A stretch of DNA of 64,000 bases. Origin: Plasmopara viticola (lineage: Eukaryota; Oomycota; Peronosporomycetes; Peronosporales; Peronosporaceae). A program made the translations under genes and the position numbers. Below, in pieces: positions 43,542 through 57,058 of the stretch. Position 1 is the stretch's first letter. Every line of letters begins with the position of its first letter. Under the pieces are notes generated by a model, which was given only the letters and a program-made list of their open reading frames with translations, searched no databases and was not told the DNA's origin. The stretch covers positions 930,001-994,000 of the forward strand of contig MBPM02000005.1 of NCBI GenBank assembly GCA_001695595.3, in the 5' to 3' direction.

Positions 43542-46500
43542 GTGAATGTTGTGAAAGTGTGTCGATACATTTTAGGAACTCTTTAAGCTCTAGCTACAAA
43601 GAAGTAATGTCTAGTTAATAGTACCAAATTTCTTTTAAAAATGTGGTCAATGTCGAATGGGACAGGGCCGTTCGTGAAGCAATAGACAATTTGACGCACG
43701 CAGTAGGGTTCGTTTAGGGTTAATGTAGCTTTGTGCGGAAGAAAGGAGACAATTCAAAAATCAAGCGCACAAAAATACTTGCATTATGTATCGTTAATAC
43801 CACTTAATGGTAACGCAGGTAGTCTTCCACTAAAGTTGCGATTTAATCCAATCAAGCTCAGCCGACACGCGGGCGTACAACGATATATCATTATAAGGGC
43901 CCAATTGAGGAAAAGACGCCAAGAGCAAGTTCATCGAGCAGATTGGAAGCAGAACAACCAGAAAAGAGTTCAACAACAGACGCTTGAAGCTCTAAACAGA
44001 CTTAGGAAGTAGGTTTCTATAGGTTTGTTCCAGTCGTAGTTAGATCTTACCTCAACCCGGATACACAAGAATTATGCGCTAAAAAGCGTGGTGGCATTGA
44101 AAGAGTATTTTTCGCCAGCTTTTGGCTGATTCTGAATTATATTGCACATTTATTCATGAACGATCAAAGCATGGCAAGTTAGATAGCATCGCCTGTCCGT
44201 TATAAATGTTACTCTAAGTAAGGAAACTTCGTGATGACAAGTAATAAAGCGTGAGACGAGGTGCTAGTATATATTGTGCAATACAACAACCTATTTCTTT
44301 GGCTTCTGGACAGGCTATAGATACAACCATCGGCTTATATGATCTCTAAAGCATGTACACATCTCGATCATCTTTAAGAATACGCGAGAATTTATAATCC
44401 ATGCTGTCCTCTCCAGAGGAACTTGACCCAAGTTCCCATACTGACCACGCTTCTATCGACTACAATCCGCCGCGCAAAACTTGCAAGCTAACGCTCTGCC
44501 TCGAATCAAGTGACGATTGACGCCTCAGGATAAGCATTGTATGCGAGTGCTAATTCGCAAAATCATCCACCGAGCTTCGATTTACTCTAACTTGTTTGTC
44601 CGCATTAATACAATAAATATGGCCATTTGAATCTCATCAGAGGATTTTTACCCTTTAAAAGTCTTCCCACGAACTTTGTCTTGGCCGAGGCATCCGGCTA
44701 CAGCGCCGGTGTCATGGATGCTAAGTATTTCTTTGTCGTCTGTTCAAAATGCTACAAATGAGTGCTCTCAAATCTGAAGAGCGACACTAATCGGTCTTGT
44801 TAGATCTTTGTGCAACAAAATGTTGAGCCTCCTCAAATTTAAACATGATTGCCGGCTTTATCAAATCTTTTTCATTCTCATAGAAGATTAGTCTACTGCT
44901 CCATTCTTACAGAAAATTAATCTCAACGACCCAGGTGTAGATTGAATACAAATGCTCTAAGGTGCAAAAGGATTTCCGTGGCTATTTTCTTAAGGAAACC
45001 GTAAGTTCGGATGACGGATATGCGCTCTATGCTTAGCATCAATACGAGTCGTCGATCGCTATTTGCTAGTCAACATAAAGAAGGCTATATGAACTCTATA
45101 TGTCCAGATGTGAACTCGACATTATTCAGAATCATCGCCAAAATCTATGGAATATTATCGACCAGCGTTAGTACCACTAATAAGCGTGAAGCATTAGTCA
45201 TAAAACAGCGTACTGCTTAACTTTTAAATCTCATGCTAAAACTGACATCATGTTGATGTTCGAAACATCACTTACTTATGTCACATGATCAATGGTACCT
45301 AGTTTGGCACATCTTTAATCTTGTCAAAGTCCTTAGTAAGACTTCGTAGCGTCTAGTTTTCGACGGCTGTGGACGGGGTCGAGCGTTTAATCAAAACATG
45401 CTGCCTCTTCGCGCAAACATTTGGGAATTAGCGTGCTAAGCGGCCTGCCTTATGGTTCCAAGTGGCTCTTCTTGTGATACTGACTAGTGTGCCCTTTATA
45501 TGAATTCACATCGTTGTCAAAAATTCCCAAGGGGATTGTCGGCGTTGACTGAAGAGGTTATCAAGTCCCAAAGTCGAGAACCAAGAGACAAATTTAAAGA
45601 GCAATTACAATTTTGTTAAGCTGGGCACCAAATTAGTTCTCGTGGAGCCTGCAAATTGAAAGATAATAATGTTGAGTTTGCTATAGGACGTAATTACGTT
45701 GACCTGATCTTTCCACGACCAAATTACTGTTAACTCTAAGATCAAACCATTTCAGTAATTCTCCAAACAAGTCATACGATATGCTCGTCATAGAGAAAAA
45801 AACTTAGCCGAATATATGCTCCCAAAACCTTGCTCGGAAAGATCAGATAAGGCCAGGCGACGAAAACAAACCTTGGGAGTGTCCTGGACATGTAGACTTG
45901 CGAAGATTGTTTTTTTAACAGCAAGGAAGTGGCTATGTGTGCAATCGAAGCTCGTATTTAAGAGCATCGGAGAAATATCGAACGCATTAAATCTTTGTCG
46001 TGAAGAAGTAACTTCAAATAGGCGGCCGCAGCCAAAAATGTATTGTACTAATGGTGAACTAAGTTGGTAGGAAAGTATTGATGAAACAGGGCAAAGTTCC
46101 TTTGCGTGAGAAACAGCTCCTTCATTGACCAAGATCTCGGCCATATTATTCAAATTTGAAGCCTGCAGCAATTTTCTTGGGGGAACAACACCGGGCCTAG
46201 AACTTTAGTATCTACTATCGAAGTCAGGGATAGCAACGCGAATCTTTACGATGACCGGTTGGCGGTGACACGAGAGTCGGCATCAGTGCGGGCATGGCCC
46301 GTTTATTAATGTGTATAACAGCGTATGGAATGTTTATGCAAACGTGTACGTACTGAAATATGTTATTCAGCAGAACGTCGTTGGTTAGGGCGCACTTTAA
46401 GTATATAGAGTGATGACACACGAGGGAAGCTTCCAAAAAAAATCTTAAGCTCTCATCTGCAATGATTTTTATCGCAGCTACGAGTTTTTGCTCAGATAAA

Positions 46501-49500
46501 CATTATAGGTAAGCCCGATCTCTTTTTCACTGATGAATTGGCAAAGGTGCCTTGTAAACATTCTGGATTCATTACTAATCGGAAGCGAAGGTGCTTGTGA
46601 GTCTTCTTGAGATATTTCTGCATCATAATCCACTTTTAAATTAACTAACCTGAGAGTAATGTAAATGATCTGTAATTATTTATTTCTGAAAGGACAGGAC
46701 CTATTGCATAACCCCGTTCATCTCCTATGGTAGCTTGCTCGAGTACCGCGAGTGTAGACAAAAGAATACTTATAAGGGTACGTTTTGGGAGAAGGGTAAA
46801 ATGTGTGAATCTAAACAAGCGTCACTGTGAATCGCGGAAACTGGCTTAATTCTTATACAATTATAGACGAGGCCACCTTGACGAAGCCAAAGCCACATCA
46901 CCGTCAACGGCATCTCATAATGGTGCCATGACATATGGCTTACCTATAAATGGCCTCAGGGCAACTTTTCTGACCAGACGGAAGATGACATCAGTTAATG
47001 CTATATACAAGGCATGCACCTCGCGCACTATGAGATCGCGTATGCGAATTTTGGAAGGTTTGCAACAAAGCGATAGAAAGCGTATCGACGAAGCATTATA
47101 GCGATAATAACGTCCAATCATTTGGTGATAGATACAGATGCGTTGAGTCACTGACAGCTTTTTATGTTGGATTTTGCATCACCAATAGCTGCTTATCGCG
47201 AAGTGCGACGAAGCATAAGAAAAATCTTACGTGCTGCCTTTCGTTGCGGCGGTTTGTCGGAGTTACGAAGTCACCGAAGTCAGACGCAAGCCGATTTAGA
47301 TGCACAACTTTTCTATTTGAAATATGAGCAACTAAGCGTTTACACCGCCCATTCGATCGAGTCGAACTTGGATTGAATAGGATGTTTCACGTTTTTGAGT
47401 AAAACACCGCTGCAGCAGCGTACTATGTAGTCGAAACTACAATCTGCTTTATCGCTAATGGTACGGTCAGATCAAAGTCGCTTGTGCTCTTGTTTACATC
47501 ATGTGAGCTTGCGGTCCTCCGAGTGGCTAATTGTATATATGGACAGCACTTTGGACATTTTGGGCGAGACTTCAACGTACTATTGTCGTATTATAGCCTA
47601 GCAATTATACTTTGTACTTCAGGCGGTGGAATCGTGATGTGGTCCGTCAAGAGGGTTTACGCGGTAAGCAACATCTCTCAAAACTCAGCGTGTATTACCG
47701 TCTGCGTCTTCCAGCGGTGAAGGGTCAGAGAAGTGGTACAAGTCTCTAAATCTTTCAAGCTGGTGTAGATACGACGCCATACATCTCGGACGACGCGCAG
47801 GAAGTGCAAATAGCACCTAAGCATACACTAGTCAAAAGGTACCTCAATAATCGGACACAGTGTAAGTGCAGCCTACATCGTATGCCTTTTTCCACTCCGC
47901 TTGATTACAGCTTCTCGAAGACATAAAGTGAATTGGGTAGCCAAGATGGCAATTTAAAATTTCTTTTTCGCATTGTGTTTGTCAGTTGAAGCCAGTTGTC
48001 CTCAAAGCGCCCAGGAAGAAACTATTGCGCGCATGCAGGGCACACGGGCAAATGTCTAGCTTGCACGACTAATTTGTCAAGATGAGCTTGCTGTATACAC
48101 TTTCGAGCACCCAGGATCTACTTAGTTGATGCTGCTATAGTCGTCCGGGCATGAAGTCGGGTACATATGTAGTAGAGAAAGTATGGCTACTTTTTATGTC
48201 AAATTTCATGATGTAGAGCCTCAACCTTCACATTATAAAAACTGAAGCGAATCGCACGCGAAGTGATGTGATGACACGCTCGAGGCTCGAGGTCTGACAG
48301 AACAAGACCTGGTGCTCTCAATTTAATGCATTATGGATAATATAGTCCTCATACTTGTTTCCGCCAGACGTCGGTCGCGAAGGATATCATAGCAAAAAGC
48401 ACTCAGTGCTCCTCACAATGCTATGATATCAGCTTTCCCCTTCCTCCCTACAGTGAAGAGGATGAAGAGCGCTGGAGGTGACTGCTGCAGAAGCGGCGCT
48501 CACGAAAGCATGATTTTGTGTGGGTACCGTCCGCTGGATTTCGATAGCGAGAATTTAGCCGAGCAAACCTATCGCTTCACTTCACACTGAATATATTACA
48601 ACTATCGCAAAGTGCGAGCAGAGGTTACATCTTCCTGTACTTACGTACCCAGCGCCTCAAGAGCTTCACGTCATCCACACACATTATATAAGGCGTGAGT
48701 TTACATGTATAGATCGCAGTGCGGGCACTGAGCCTCTCTTTATTTGAGCCGTCAAACAAGCGTGGTTGTCCGTATATGAAATGTCGCAGAATTTACGGTC
48801 TGGCTCTTAGATTTGCCTTACTCTCAATGAGTGATCACAGCCAGCTCGTCGTGCAAAATGTATATTTTCTCGCGAATGTGGCATCATTTAACTTCACTGT
48901 ATACGCAACTCGTGCTCGTGACTCTTATCGGTCTTTTAATTACGAACTTTGGCTCATCATGCACAAGCGTTCGATCGAATAACGGGCATGCTGTTCGAGG
49001 GCTGGCAGCTTGCGATACCGTAATTTACGACACGAGAACTCATGCCCCGATTTTAGCGTCCCTTTGAATAATCGACTCGGTAGTACGATCCGCAGACTCA
49101 CGAGTGGAGAGAAGTTTTTTGTCGAGACGACCAGTAGTCATTTTCACTTGCTGATATCTAGGCTGGCGGATAGGAGGGCTTGTGACTTGCTCCATTTCGA
49201 ACAGAGGGTGTACATTGCGTATGTTCTGATTGCGCTTTTGAGCGAGCAAATTGCCATCCGAAAAACCTGCTCTCACCAGAATACCGTGCCGCATTCAGAC
49301 TCTGCGAGACTAGTTTGTCTTTAAAGAACGAAATCCATACCAGACACAGACAATGCAGTGGATGCAGTCAAAAAGATATCTAAGTATATGGTAGAATGAG
49401 CTGCGAGGCTCATCAAGCTTGTTATACAGGCTCTTAAAACGTACTTAAGGCCACAAAAGAATGATGTTCGAAAGACATTGAGTCTTAAAGGATACTTTTG

Positions 49501-50299
49501 ACTTGCATGAACCCAGCCAGTCTAAAGTGCTAACAAGGAAAAGTGTAATGAAATCGAGCAAATAACAGCGGTGGTGAAATTATATTGCGTGCAATATATC
49601 ACGAGTTCTTTTGAATACCATTGAGAAGTACAACATAATAATGATAAATGGCCTGATAGTCAATGCTTGAAACATACTGGTAGAAATGGCTATGATGATT
49701 AGTAATTGTAGGATATCTATTTCACAGATTATTTCAAACTCACATTAAAATCTATAATAGCCATATAAAGACTTGAAATAAAGTCAGGTGGATAGCGACC
49801 AGCGACTTGCATTGACTCATGTATAGAGTGCAGGTCAGAGATCTGAAAGTACGCTTTGTCTAAGCAAATTGCCCGCGGCCACAAGAGCCCGACATCGCTT
49901 TTGAGAAACATGACGACGGGTTCATCTGATGCAGCAAAGAATGAAACTGATACTTGGCCCTTTTGAAGGGCTCCACCCCCCTGTCTCTTTTTGGATGAGC
50001 GAACGGTCATTGCATAAGTTCTCAGTAATGTCGTACATTACCAGGAGAAGGCTTGAAGTCATTTATTAGCGAAAGAACGTGTCGATCGTTAGTATGCCAG
50101 CAAGATACCGTGAATTACGACCTCAGTACGACACTGGTATAAGAGATTTGAGAAAAATACCGATAGACACCATTACGACTCAACCGGTAACGTGTCTCTC
50201 GCCAAAATGCTATCTTGCATAGTATTATAATTTACAGTGGTCATATCTTGTAATAGTTTATTTTGCGCCAAAATAGCGACATTTTATTTTGAACGGACA
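43542..50299. other. Gene-poor region
   Basis: About 6.8 kb without a supported gene. Weak open frames with slightly protein-like composition occur at 43731-44012 plus (ending KRRQEQVHRADWKQNNQKR and similar) and 49729-50010 minus (containing RYPPDFISSLYMAIIDFNV). Neither has a recognised motif. A 12-bp inverted repeat lies at 48383-48430. Confidence 0.4.
48383..48430. repeat. Inverted repeat, 12-bp perfect arms
   Basis: GATATCATAGCA at 48383-48394 is the exact reverse complement of TGCTATGATATC at 48419-48430, with a 24-nt spacer. Confidence 0.75.
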
Positions 50300-50381
50300 G
50301 GAATGTGGTGGCCACCAGTTCCCTAAAACAACATCCTTTAGGAATGTGGTGGCCACCAGTTCCCTAAAACAACATCCTTTT
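50300..50381. repeat. Direct tandem duplication, 2 x 41 bp
   Basis: The unit beginning GGAATGTGGTGGCCACCAGT at 50300 is repeated immediately from 50341 with only the last base differing. Each unit contains the palindrome GGTGGCCACC. It lies about 100 bp downstream of the stop of the minus-strand gene at 50483. Confidence 0.9.
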
Positions 50382-50482
50382 ACTATTACTATTTGAATCA
50401 AAGTCTTGCACTATTTTCACTCTATTCAATCAAAATTGTGTGCTATTTGGCCAAGGGCGACTATATATGTGGAAGGCCATTT

Positions 50483-50860
50483 TCATCGGTACGTGACGTG
50501 TTCGGCAATTGAGTCCAGGAGCTTGATCGTTTTCTTGCAGTTCTTCCACATGCACATGGTAAGTGGCACGCTCTTGCCGGACACCACCGTCTTCAGGGCA
50601 CAACGGTCGTTGAACCTATCTGGAATCAGGACGGGAGGAATCGCCCTGTGGCGCATGCGGCTCAAGCTAAAGCGCGTGAGTTTCGTGGGGTGCGCCAGCA
50701 GTATATTCTGCTTGAGTGCGCGTACGTCCTCGGGCAGCTCAATGGTCACGGGGCGGCGGTGGAGTCGTGAGCGCTTTGCTCGCCCGTGCAGGGACTTTGG
50801 AGCTCGGACTTGCACATGCTGGATGGGTGGCAAGGCGTCGCGCGGTTCGTTCCCTCCCAT
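50483..50860 (-). CDS. Uncharacterised small basic protein, copy A of an inverted paralog pair
   Basis: Predicted 125 aa from ATG 50860; the frame stays open to 51298, but the shorter form matches the length of its paralog. It is not recognised as any known family. The C-terminal 80 residues align with the gene at 51509-51862. Shared features are LPxxxxxLKxxIL, KLxRFSxSxM, PPxxIP, VSGxxVPLTxCMWxN and a final region rich in K/R. This conserved block shows that this strand, not the overlapping plus-strand frame, is the coding one. The protein is basic, lacks a signal peptide in the short form and may be nuclear (inference). Confidence 0.6.
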   Translation of the reverse strand: MGGNEPRDALPPIQHVQVRAPKSLHGRAKRSRLHRRPVTIELPEDVRALKQNILLAHPTKLTRFSLSRMRHRAIPPVLIPDRFNDRCALKTVVSGKSVPLTMCMWKNCKKTIKLLDSIAEHVTYR

Positions 50861-51508
50861 GATGATGATTGCGCCAGAACTTTTGTGCCAAAACGTGACG
50901 AGGCACCTTTGCGGGCACGCACGCAACTGTATAGATGGCTTTTCATTGGCAAAGGATTGGCCGCGGAATGTACGGCAACTCGGAAGATGTTGCCGTCCCT
51001 TTCTTTGTACATGTCGGGGACACTGGCCTACGTCTGTCACATGTTGCTCCGACTCTTTATATAAGATTTTCGGATAACTCGGTACCGTAGGCCTCGGTTC
51101 ACATTCGAGTAACAAATTACGGGTGGAGCAGACATGAGCAACCTGTTGAAAGGAATGCGATCGGTTGCTTCGGTGAATACAAGCTTGGCGCATGACACCT
51201 CTCGCTTGTGTGGAATACGGTACGGAAGGTAAAAAAGATTCTAGTGGAACGTTAGAGGAAAGTGGCCGCGACAGTCGAGCCCGAGATCCCGGCTGCAACG
51301 TGGTGCACGGAACCGACGAGCGGACTGTCTGTACATCATGAAGCGCAATTGCGGCGACTGAAACTTTATCGAAGCGTCATATCGCTAGCGCGTCAGCCCT
51401 TTGCGTGTTTTCTGTCGCGTGTAGCGATCTAGTTGATTTCGCGTCGCTTTTCGGCTCAGTTTGCAAACATTTGCTTGCAGCCGAATTAACCAAGATTTCT
51501 TCGACGCG

Positions 51509-51862
51509 ATGGAGATGCAACCTCAGCTCGTCCAGTTGCTCATGAGAGAGCAAGCACAACGCAGTGTTCATCACCATTGTTCGAGGGAACTGTTGCCCAA
51601 GGAGGCTCAGCAACTCAAGGAGAAGATTCTGCGCACACGAAAGAACAAGCTCAAACGATTTAGTATGAGCTACATGAAGAAGCGCGTGGTGCCCCCTATC
51701 CAGATCCCAAAAGAAGTTGACAGCCAACGCGCGTTCTCCGCAACGGTGTCTGGTCGCAAGGTGCCGCTCACGCGCTGTATGTGGAACAACACGAAACGAA
51801 TGATACACCGCATGGAGCAAATTTCTGAGGGATATCCGCTCCGCTGCACGCTCTATCGGTGA
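51509..51862 (+). CDS. Uncharacterised small basic protein, copy B of an inverted paralog pair
   Basis: 117 aa from ATG 51509 (MEMQPQLVQLLMREQAQRSV). Basic and helical in the first half, followed by KLKRFSMSYMKKR, VVPPIQIPKEV and VSGRKVPLTRCMWNNTKRM. These blocks match copy A on the opposite strand, so both are likely real genes arisen by inverted duplication. An upstream in-frame TTG at 51461 is not needed. No known family recognised; possibly oomycete-specific. The two genes are divergently placed with about 650 bp between the chosen starts. Confidence 0.65.
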   Translation: MEMQPQLVQLLMREQAQRSVHHHCSRELLPKEAQQLKEKILRTRKNKLKRFSMSYMKKRVVPPIQIPKEVDSQRAFSATVSGRKVPLTRCMWNNTKRMIHRMEQISEGYPLRCTLYR

Positions 51863-53329
51863 ATATACTTTTCTCTATTGCATTTTACATGGTGTTTGAA
51901 AGCGTGTCAGAAAGATCAAAGCGAGAAAACACAATACTTGTATTCAAGAGTCTTGTCATTTTGCAAACAGGACCACTTTCAATATAGGTATATCGTATAA
52001 CTTTGCCTCCCTCTTCGTTGTCCTCGCTCTATCTCGACGCGATATCCAGCGGCAAGTTATAGCATTGTGAGCATCACTCTATCCTTCAACAGGAGTACAA
52101 GCGTTTGAAAAGTCTTAGAGTGCGAGAGCAAATTGATCGAATCGAATATACACATCGGTAACATTACATTACTCTTTTGCACTTCTGACTTGACCATGCA
52201 CCTCCATATTGTCACTTTCGGGCATAAACCCCGAAAAGATATCGATAATTGAGACATTGAATGTGTTTATTTGACTTGAATGACAGCAACGATTTGGCGC
52301 AGAATATCGGCACGGCTCAAACACATAAAACGCCCAGACCTTTAAGATCAAGAAACGAGCAGAAAAGCGACAAAAAGCTCTACAAAGCTGAACCAATCTT
52401 CAAAGCCTTCAAGCTTTAACTGAAAAGTTGTACGCAAGAATGATAGAGAATGGACGACACTCGAGTTCTTTTTAACGAATGCCTGTACATTCAAATTGGG
52501 CGTAAATTTGATCATAAAGTTGTAATAGTGCTGAAGTTAATCCATATATCCTTGCTTGTGCTTAAATTAAGCTTCTAGTATCGGTATTGCGAACAAGCGT
52601 AGCCCGAAATCGACCCATTCGTTGGTCTATTATATTCTTTCTTTCATTGCATTCAACTGCAGTATTTTACTGCAAATGGGTTATTTGAAGACACTACGCG
52701 AAAGATTGACGGCTTTTTTAATTAACTTCAGCGCAATAACGATTATGATATCTCTTTAGCACACCTAAGTTTTTATTATCAAGGTTTGGCTTATTGTTAT
52801 AATTGAGCACATTTACATCCTACACTTTCTTGAGTTATGTATGTCTATTCAGGCGTAGTTTCTGCTCGAGCACGTAGGAAATATATACTATACTATCGTA
52901 CTTCTAGTAACTAAACTATGTTATTTATAATATGGTAGTATAATACATAGTACTTTACTTGCCTGACTGACAAGAATAATAACATGAACATGAACCCTGT
53001 ACTCTCCAGAAATACTCTATAAAGGACCCTAGAATCCAAGACATGAGCATATACTATAAAAGACCCCTAGTATGATATGATCATCATATGCTCGAAATTA
53101 AACTTTAAAACAAATTGACCATCTGATCACGAGCATGATTCGTGACCAAAGCGGCAAGGGCAATGGATCTCTGTATGATGAAATTCGAATTTGCAGAGGG
53201 CTGGTGATCTTCATGTTGAGCAGCCGAAACAACAGCGACACAACACATTAATGTGGAATGGTACTGCAATCGCTTTTTTACGAATTGACGGGCCCCAGTC
53301 AAAAAAAAAGAAAATCGTATTTTGTTGCG

Positions 53330-53620
53330 CAGCATACGCGCGACCAGCTTATAACGTAGGGGTATTCCATCAGAAATATTGCGCTCCACTATCTAGTGCT
53401 TACGTCCATACTAGCCTAAATGCAAATACTTGTGATGTTAACGCGGGGGTGCGCAGCGAGTGCTCTAGTCGCTTGCAACCACGTGATGTGCATCGCACGG
53501 GTTTGCGAGTGGGTTGCTTAGTGAGCGCTACGTGTGCAGGGTGGCTTCTTTCACCACTGGCTCACGAACAAAGCTTGGACTTTCGTGAGAAGAACAACTA
53601 CACGCTGCACATTTTGATGT
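53330..53620 (-). pseudogene. Probable decayed third copy of the 50.5-51.9 kb paralog family
   Basis: On the minus strand, VERNISDGIPLRYKL at about 53345-53392 resembles the C-terminus MEQISEGYPLRCTLYR of copy B. Upstream on the same strand a run TATGGACGTAAGCACTAG resembles the start of the coding of CMWNNTKR, with a stop and indels. Further up, CTCACGAAAGTCCAAGC resembles CGCACACGAAAGAACAAGC. The order agrees with copy B, so a degraded copy is plausible, but each block is short. Confidence 0.3.
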
Positions 53621-56600
53621 CGGAAATTTGTAGTCCGTGGCCAATCGTAAAGCTTTAGACGTGAGCTTTGATTAAATGAATGAAACGCGCGTGCACCCGA
53701 ACTACCACCCGACGGCAAAGCATACTTACGCTAGTATGCCGCGTGACATTTAGCTTGTCTTGCGCCTCAAAAAATCCACCCACATTTTATCGTATCTTGA
53801 ACGATTGTATATCAGTGACTGCCTGGACTTAGACAGAAAATAAACATATTTTGGTGCACTAAGCGCAACGCCAAGACACAGGATATTCTTAAACCAAAGG
53901 ATCCGTTATTGGGTACTGATGCAGGTGACGTGCTTACGGTTCTTCGCCACAGTTTCTATATGCAAATTAATCAGAAAAAAATTCTGAGCATTAAACGGTT
54001 CAGACTATTTGTGAGGCCTGGATCTCCCAGGCTCGACGCACAGCAGGGCTGATATAGCTATGGCGTTGTTGACAATGTCTGGTATCTGGCCTTAGTTCTA
54101 CACCCAAATTCAGTACGAACCGCAGGACGCTCTTTACCTGTCCTTATTTACGATAACCCGATAGAACTCCACGATAAAATGTGATCTAGGGAACACCGAC
54201 GACTGTTCTATCGGGGTAAATATTCTAGAAATAGTATCTAGCATTGCGACTTGCAATAAGCGCTTCGATCTTCTAGCTGCTCGTTACTAAGCACTGCCTC
54301 TTTACTACTGCTGAAAACATTACATGATTTATGCTGATCAATATAGCAGTACCACCTTAAGTGTTGCATATCATGGGCTTGTGTAACCTCGTTCTATCTT
54401 CTAACCAAGATTTAGACCTCTTGAACTTATAAAATCAAGCTTTGTGAAAATTAAAAATCGATCCGACACCACAGATGTGACTCATAAAGCTTCTCGAAAC
54501 ACTATACATTGAGCTGGATGAGACGCAAACCTTATGTTAAGTATGATTATGCCGCCAACTGACTACCTTTCGTTCTCACATAAGACCTTGTCATCTTTAA
54601 CCTTTGCTCACGATCTAAGAAAGGCAAATTATACTATCTGACTACCGCTCTATACATTCCATGACCAAGTCTCAGCCCCCTTTTATTTGCTAACGATTTG
54701 TGCAAGAAATTATTTTTCTTTTGAAGAACAACGGGTTGATGAAAGGGGCTGACGATGAGGCCAATTTGTATGCAGCTTCAGCTCGACCCATCTTTGCGAA
54801 GTTATGCTGGGCTCACTCAAGTGCATGTACTTTTTATATTGCTCGTTGAATACAGCAGGAGCGAAATTTTCTGGGGTCGATCGGCTTTACAATGCTGGCC
54901 TTATTCCAATCCCACGAAAACTGGTAGCAAGATGTTTGAACGGCGTGCGAGCTCTACCAGCACTCCTTCCTGGAGGCATGTCCTTTCTGCTGTAGAAAAG
55001 TGGTGTTCAGGGACCACAATGCCAAATCATATCTCGGCCTAGTGAAGAGCATCTAGCTTCGTCAAACTGTCATTATAGGAACTTGCTGGTATTGATGTAC
55101 TCAATCTGTTCTATGGCTCGATACAACAAGGTAAAACGATAAAGTTATGCGATCCTCAGGCGATTGACTGCTCACTATGCTTTGTTTTTACAGATTGGAG
55201 TCTGGGGATTTATAGGCTGATTTACAAAAAGCATTTTCTGTAAATTAATGATTCCTTTATGTTTTTTGCTCCCGTAGTCCTACCAGCGACTTTGTATAGA
55301 CTTTAGAGAACCTCATCAGGCATCCGCAGTAATATGTATAAAGTGCTTATGGTGCACCAGGAGCCATCATTCTTTCAGAACTCAGTTTTTGCAAAAGCCA
55401 CTTTTAAACGACTTTATGTGACAGTTTCTTATGCATTCATCCTAAATAAGACTTCAATTACGTCCAAAAGAGATGGACAAGCTCTTCTTATCAATCCAAC
55501 CAACTCTATGCAAAAAGCTGATTTTAAGTTAGGGAAACGCTGCTAATTTCGGCGATACCTAAGCCAATCACTCAGACTTTTGACACACACCGAAAACTGC
55601 GACAGTACTAAAGCTTTGACTCCGGCTTAGCGGTGAGCGGTGAGTCAGCTTTGGCTTTCCGTTGTCGGAGACACTTCAGAAAAGCTGTAAAGGTATCTCA
55701 TGCAATGCCACAGAATGTATGCACATTACTTTTTTTTCAGTGATGCACAGACACTTCCTTTTTACGCGATCAAATAACAAGCTGCATTACAGGTGTTGCG
55801 GTGAGCACTCGCCTGGTCTATTTTCACTTAGTTAGAGAAGAAGGTTTGACCAGTGACTCTGTTGTCAATACGGCTTCAGCAAACCAAAAAAAAGTTAGCA
55901 TTGGTGACAAATTCAACAATACCTCTCTTTTCATGACAAAAAAGTCCATAGCAATATGTTAGGGACAAAGATATGAGCTAAGCCACCCTCATTGACAATT
56001 GCAACAGCGACGGATCAGAAAGAGAGTGACATTAGAGGTAGAAACCCATAGCAGACTCCTAAGACAAACAAAGTGACTGATATTGCCATCGAAGCGGGAA
56101 ATGGGCGTTGCAATTTGCCCCGGTCTATCACCGCCGTAAGTTGCCGTTTTGCAAAAGCTGTACCTATTTCCTGAAGCATAGGATGGAAAGGTCCTTTTGA
56201 AATTTTCTTTGCGCCCAGCAAGGTTCCTTACATGTCACTCTTTGCCTGAACTATGTTAAGAAAACATAAATTTAGGGCAACAATTGTTCTAGCGCAACCT
56301 CACAATGGATATGAGCGAGCAATCAAAATACGCTTATGCATTCTACCTGACGCCGTCCCTTCGTATCCACACGATAAGGTGGCTTGAACTCGACCTATAC
56401 AGACCATTATATGCTTTTCAACACTGTTTCCACCACGTTCCAACATTTGAACCTTTGAGGTATTACAGCCCATACTATAATCCTAAGACGAGTTTCTTTA
56501 CGCCTGTGAGCTTAGAGCGCTAGTTGCTCAGCTGATATCTTGGAGACAATTTACCTCGGAGATAGATTGATTTCTGGAGAATTGTAAATCAGGCCATTAA

Positions 56601-57058
56601 AACAGCGCGCGTAAAAATTCACTTCCAACACGGTCAAAAGACCTCAGATTATACGTGAAGCAACCTTTGCTTCAAACTTAGATTACAATGCCCTTAATGT
56701 CTTTGGAAAAACCAATCAAACGGCTTTCTTGAACTCTTCAAAGCACGAAACACTTCGCATAAAGATCAAAATGTCTGCAAAGCACCTCTGTCTTGCTACG
56801 CGCCCCGCATGAGGTGCAAACGTTGTGAACGTGAAGCCGTGCTAGAGAATGCACTCCCGCTTCGGCTCTTTACCTTTGGTATGAGAAGCAGCAATACCTG
56901 AATCACCAGGTGTACGTGCTTGAGATTACTCAGGGGGGGGCTTTGGAGATAAAGCCGCGTCTTCTTTCGGGTATGCCTAGTATTTAGGAAGAAGCGAAAA
57001 GTATTAAATGCTCGGGGCCTTTAGCTGAATCGACTGCCGTGTGTTCCAGCGAGAGATA

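Noticed and set aside
50406..51077. Long plus-strand open frame (223 codons)
   Set aside because: It is antisense to copy A, whose minus-strand frame is supported by protein-level similarity to the gene at 51509-51862. The plus-strand reading is Cys/Arg-rich without motifs.
53191..53658. Plus-strand open frame of 155 codons
   Set aside because: No start context, no motif, and it is antisense to the probable decayed paralog.
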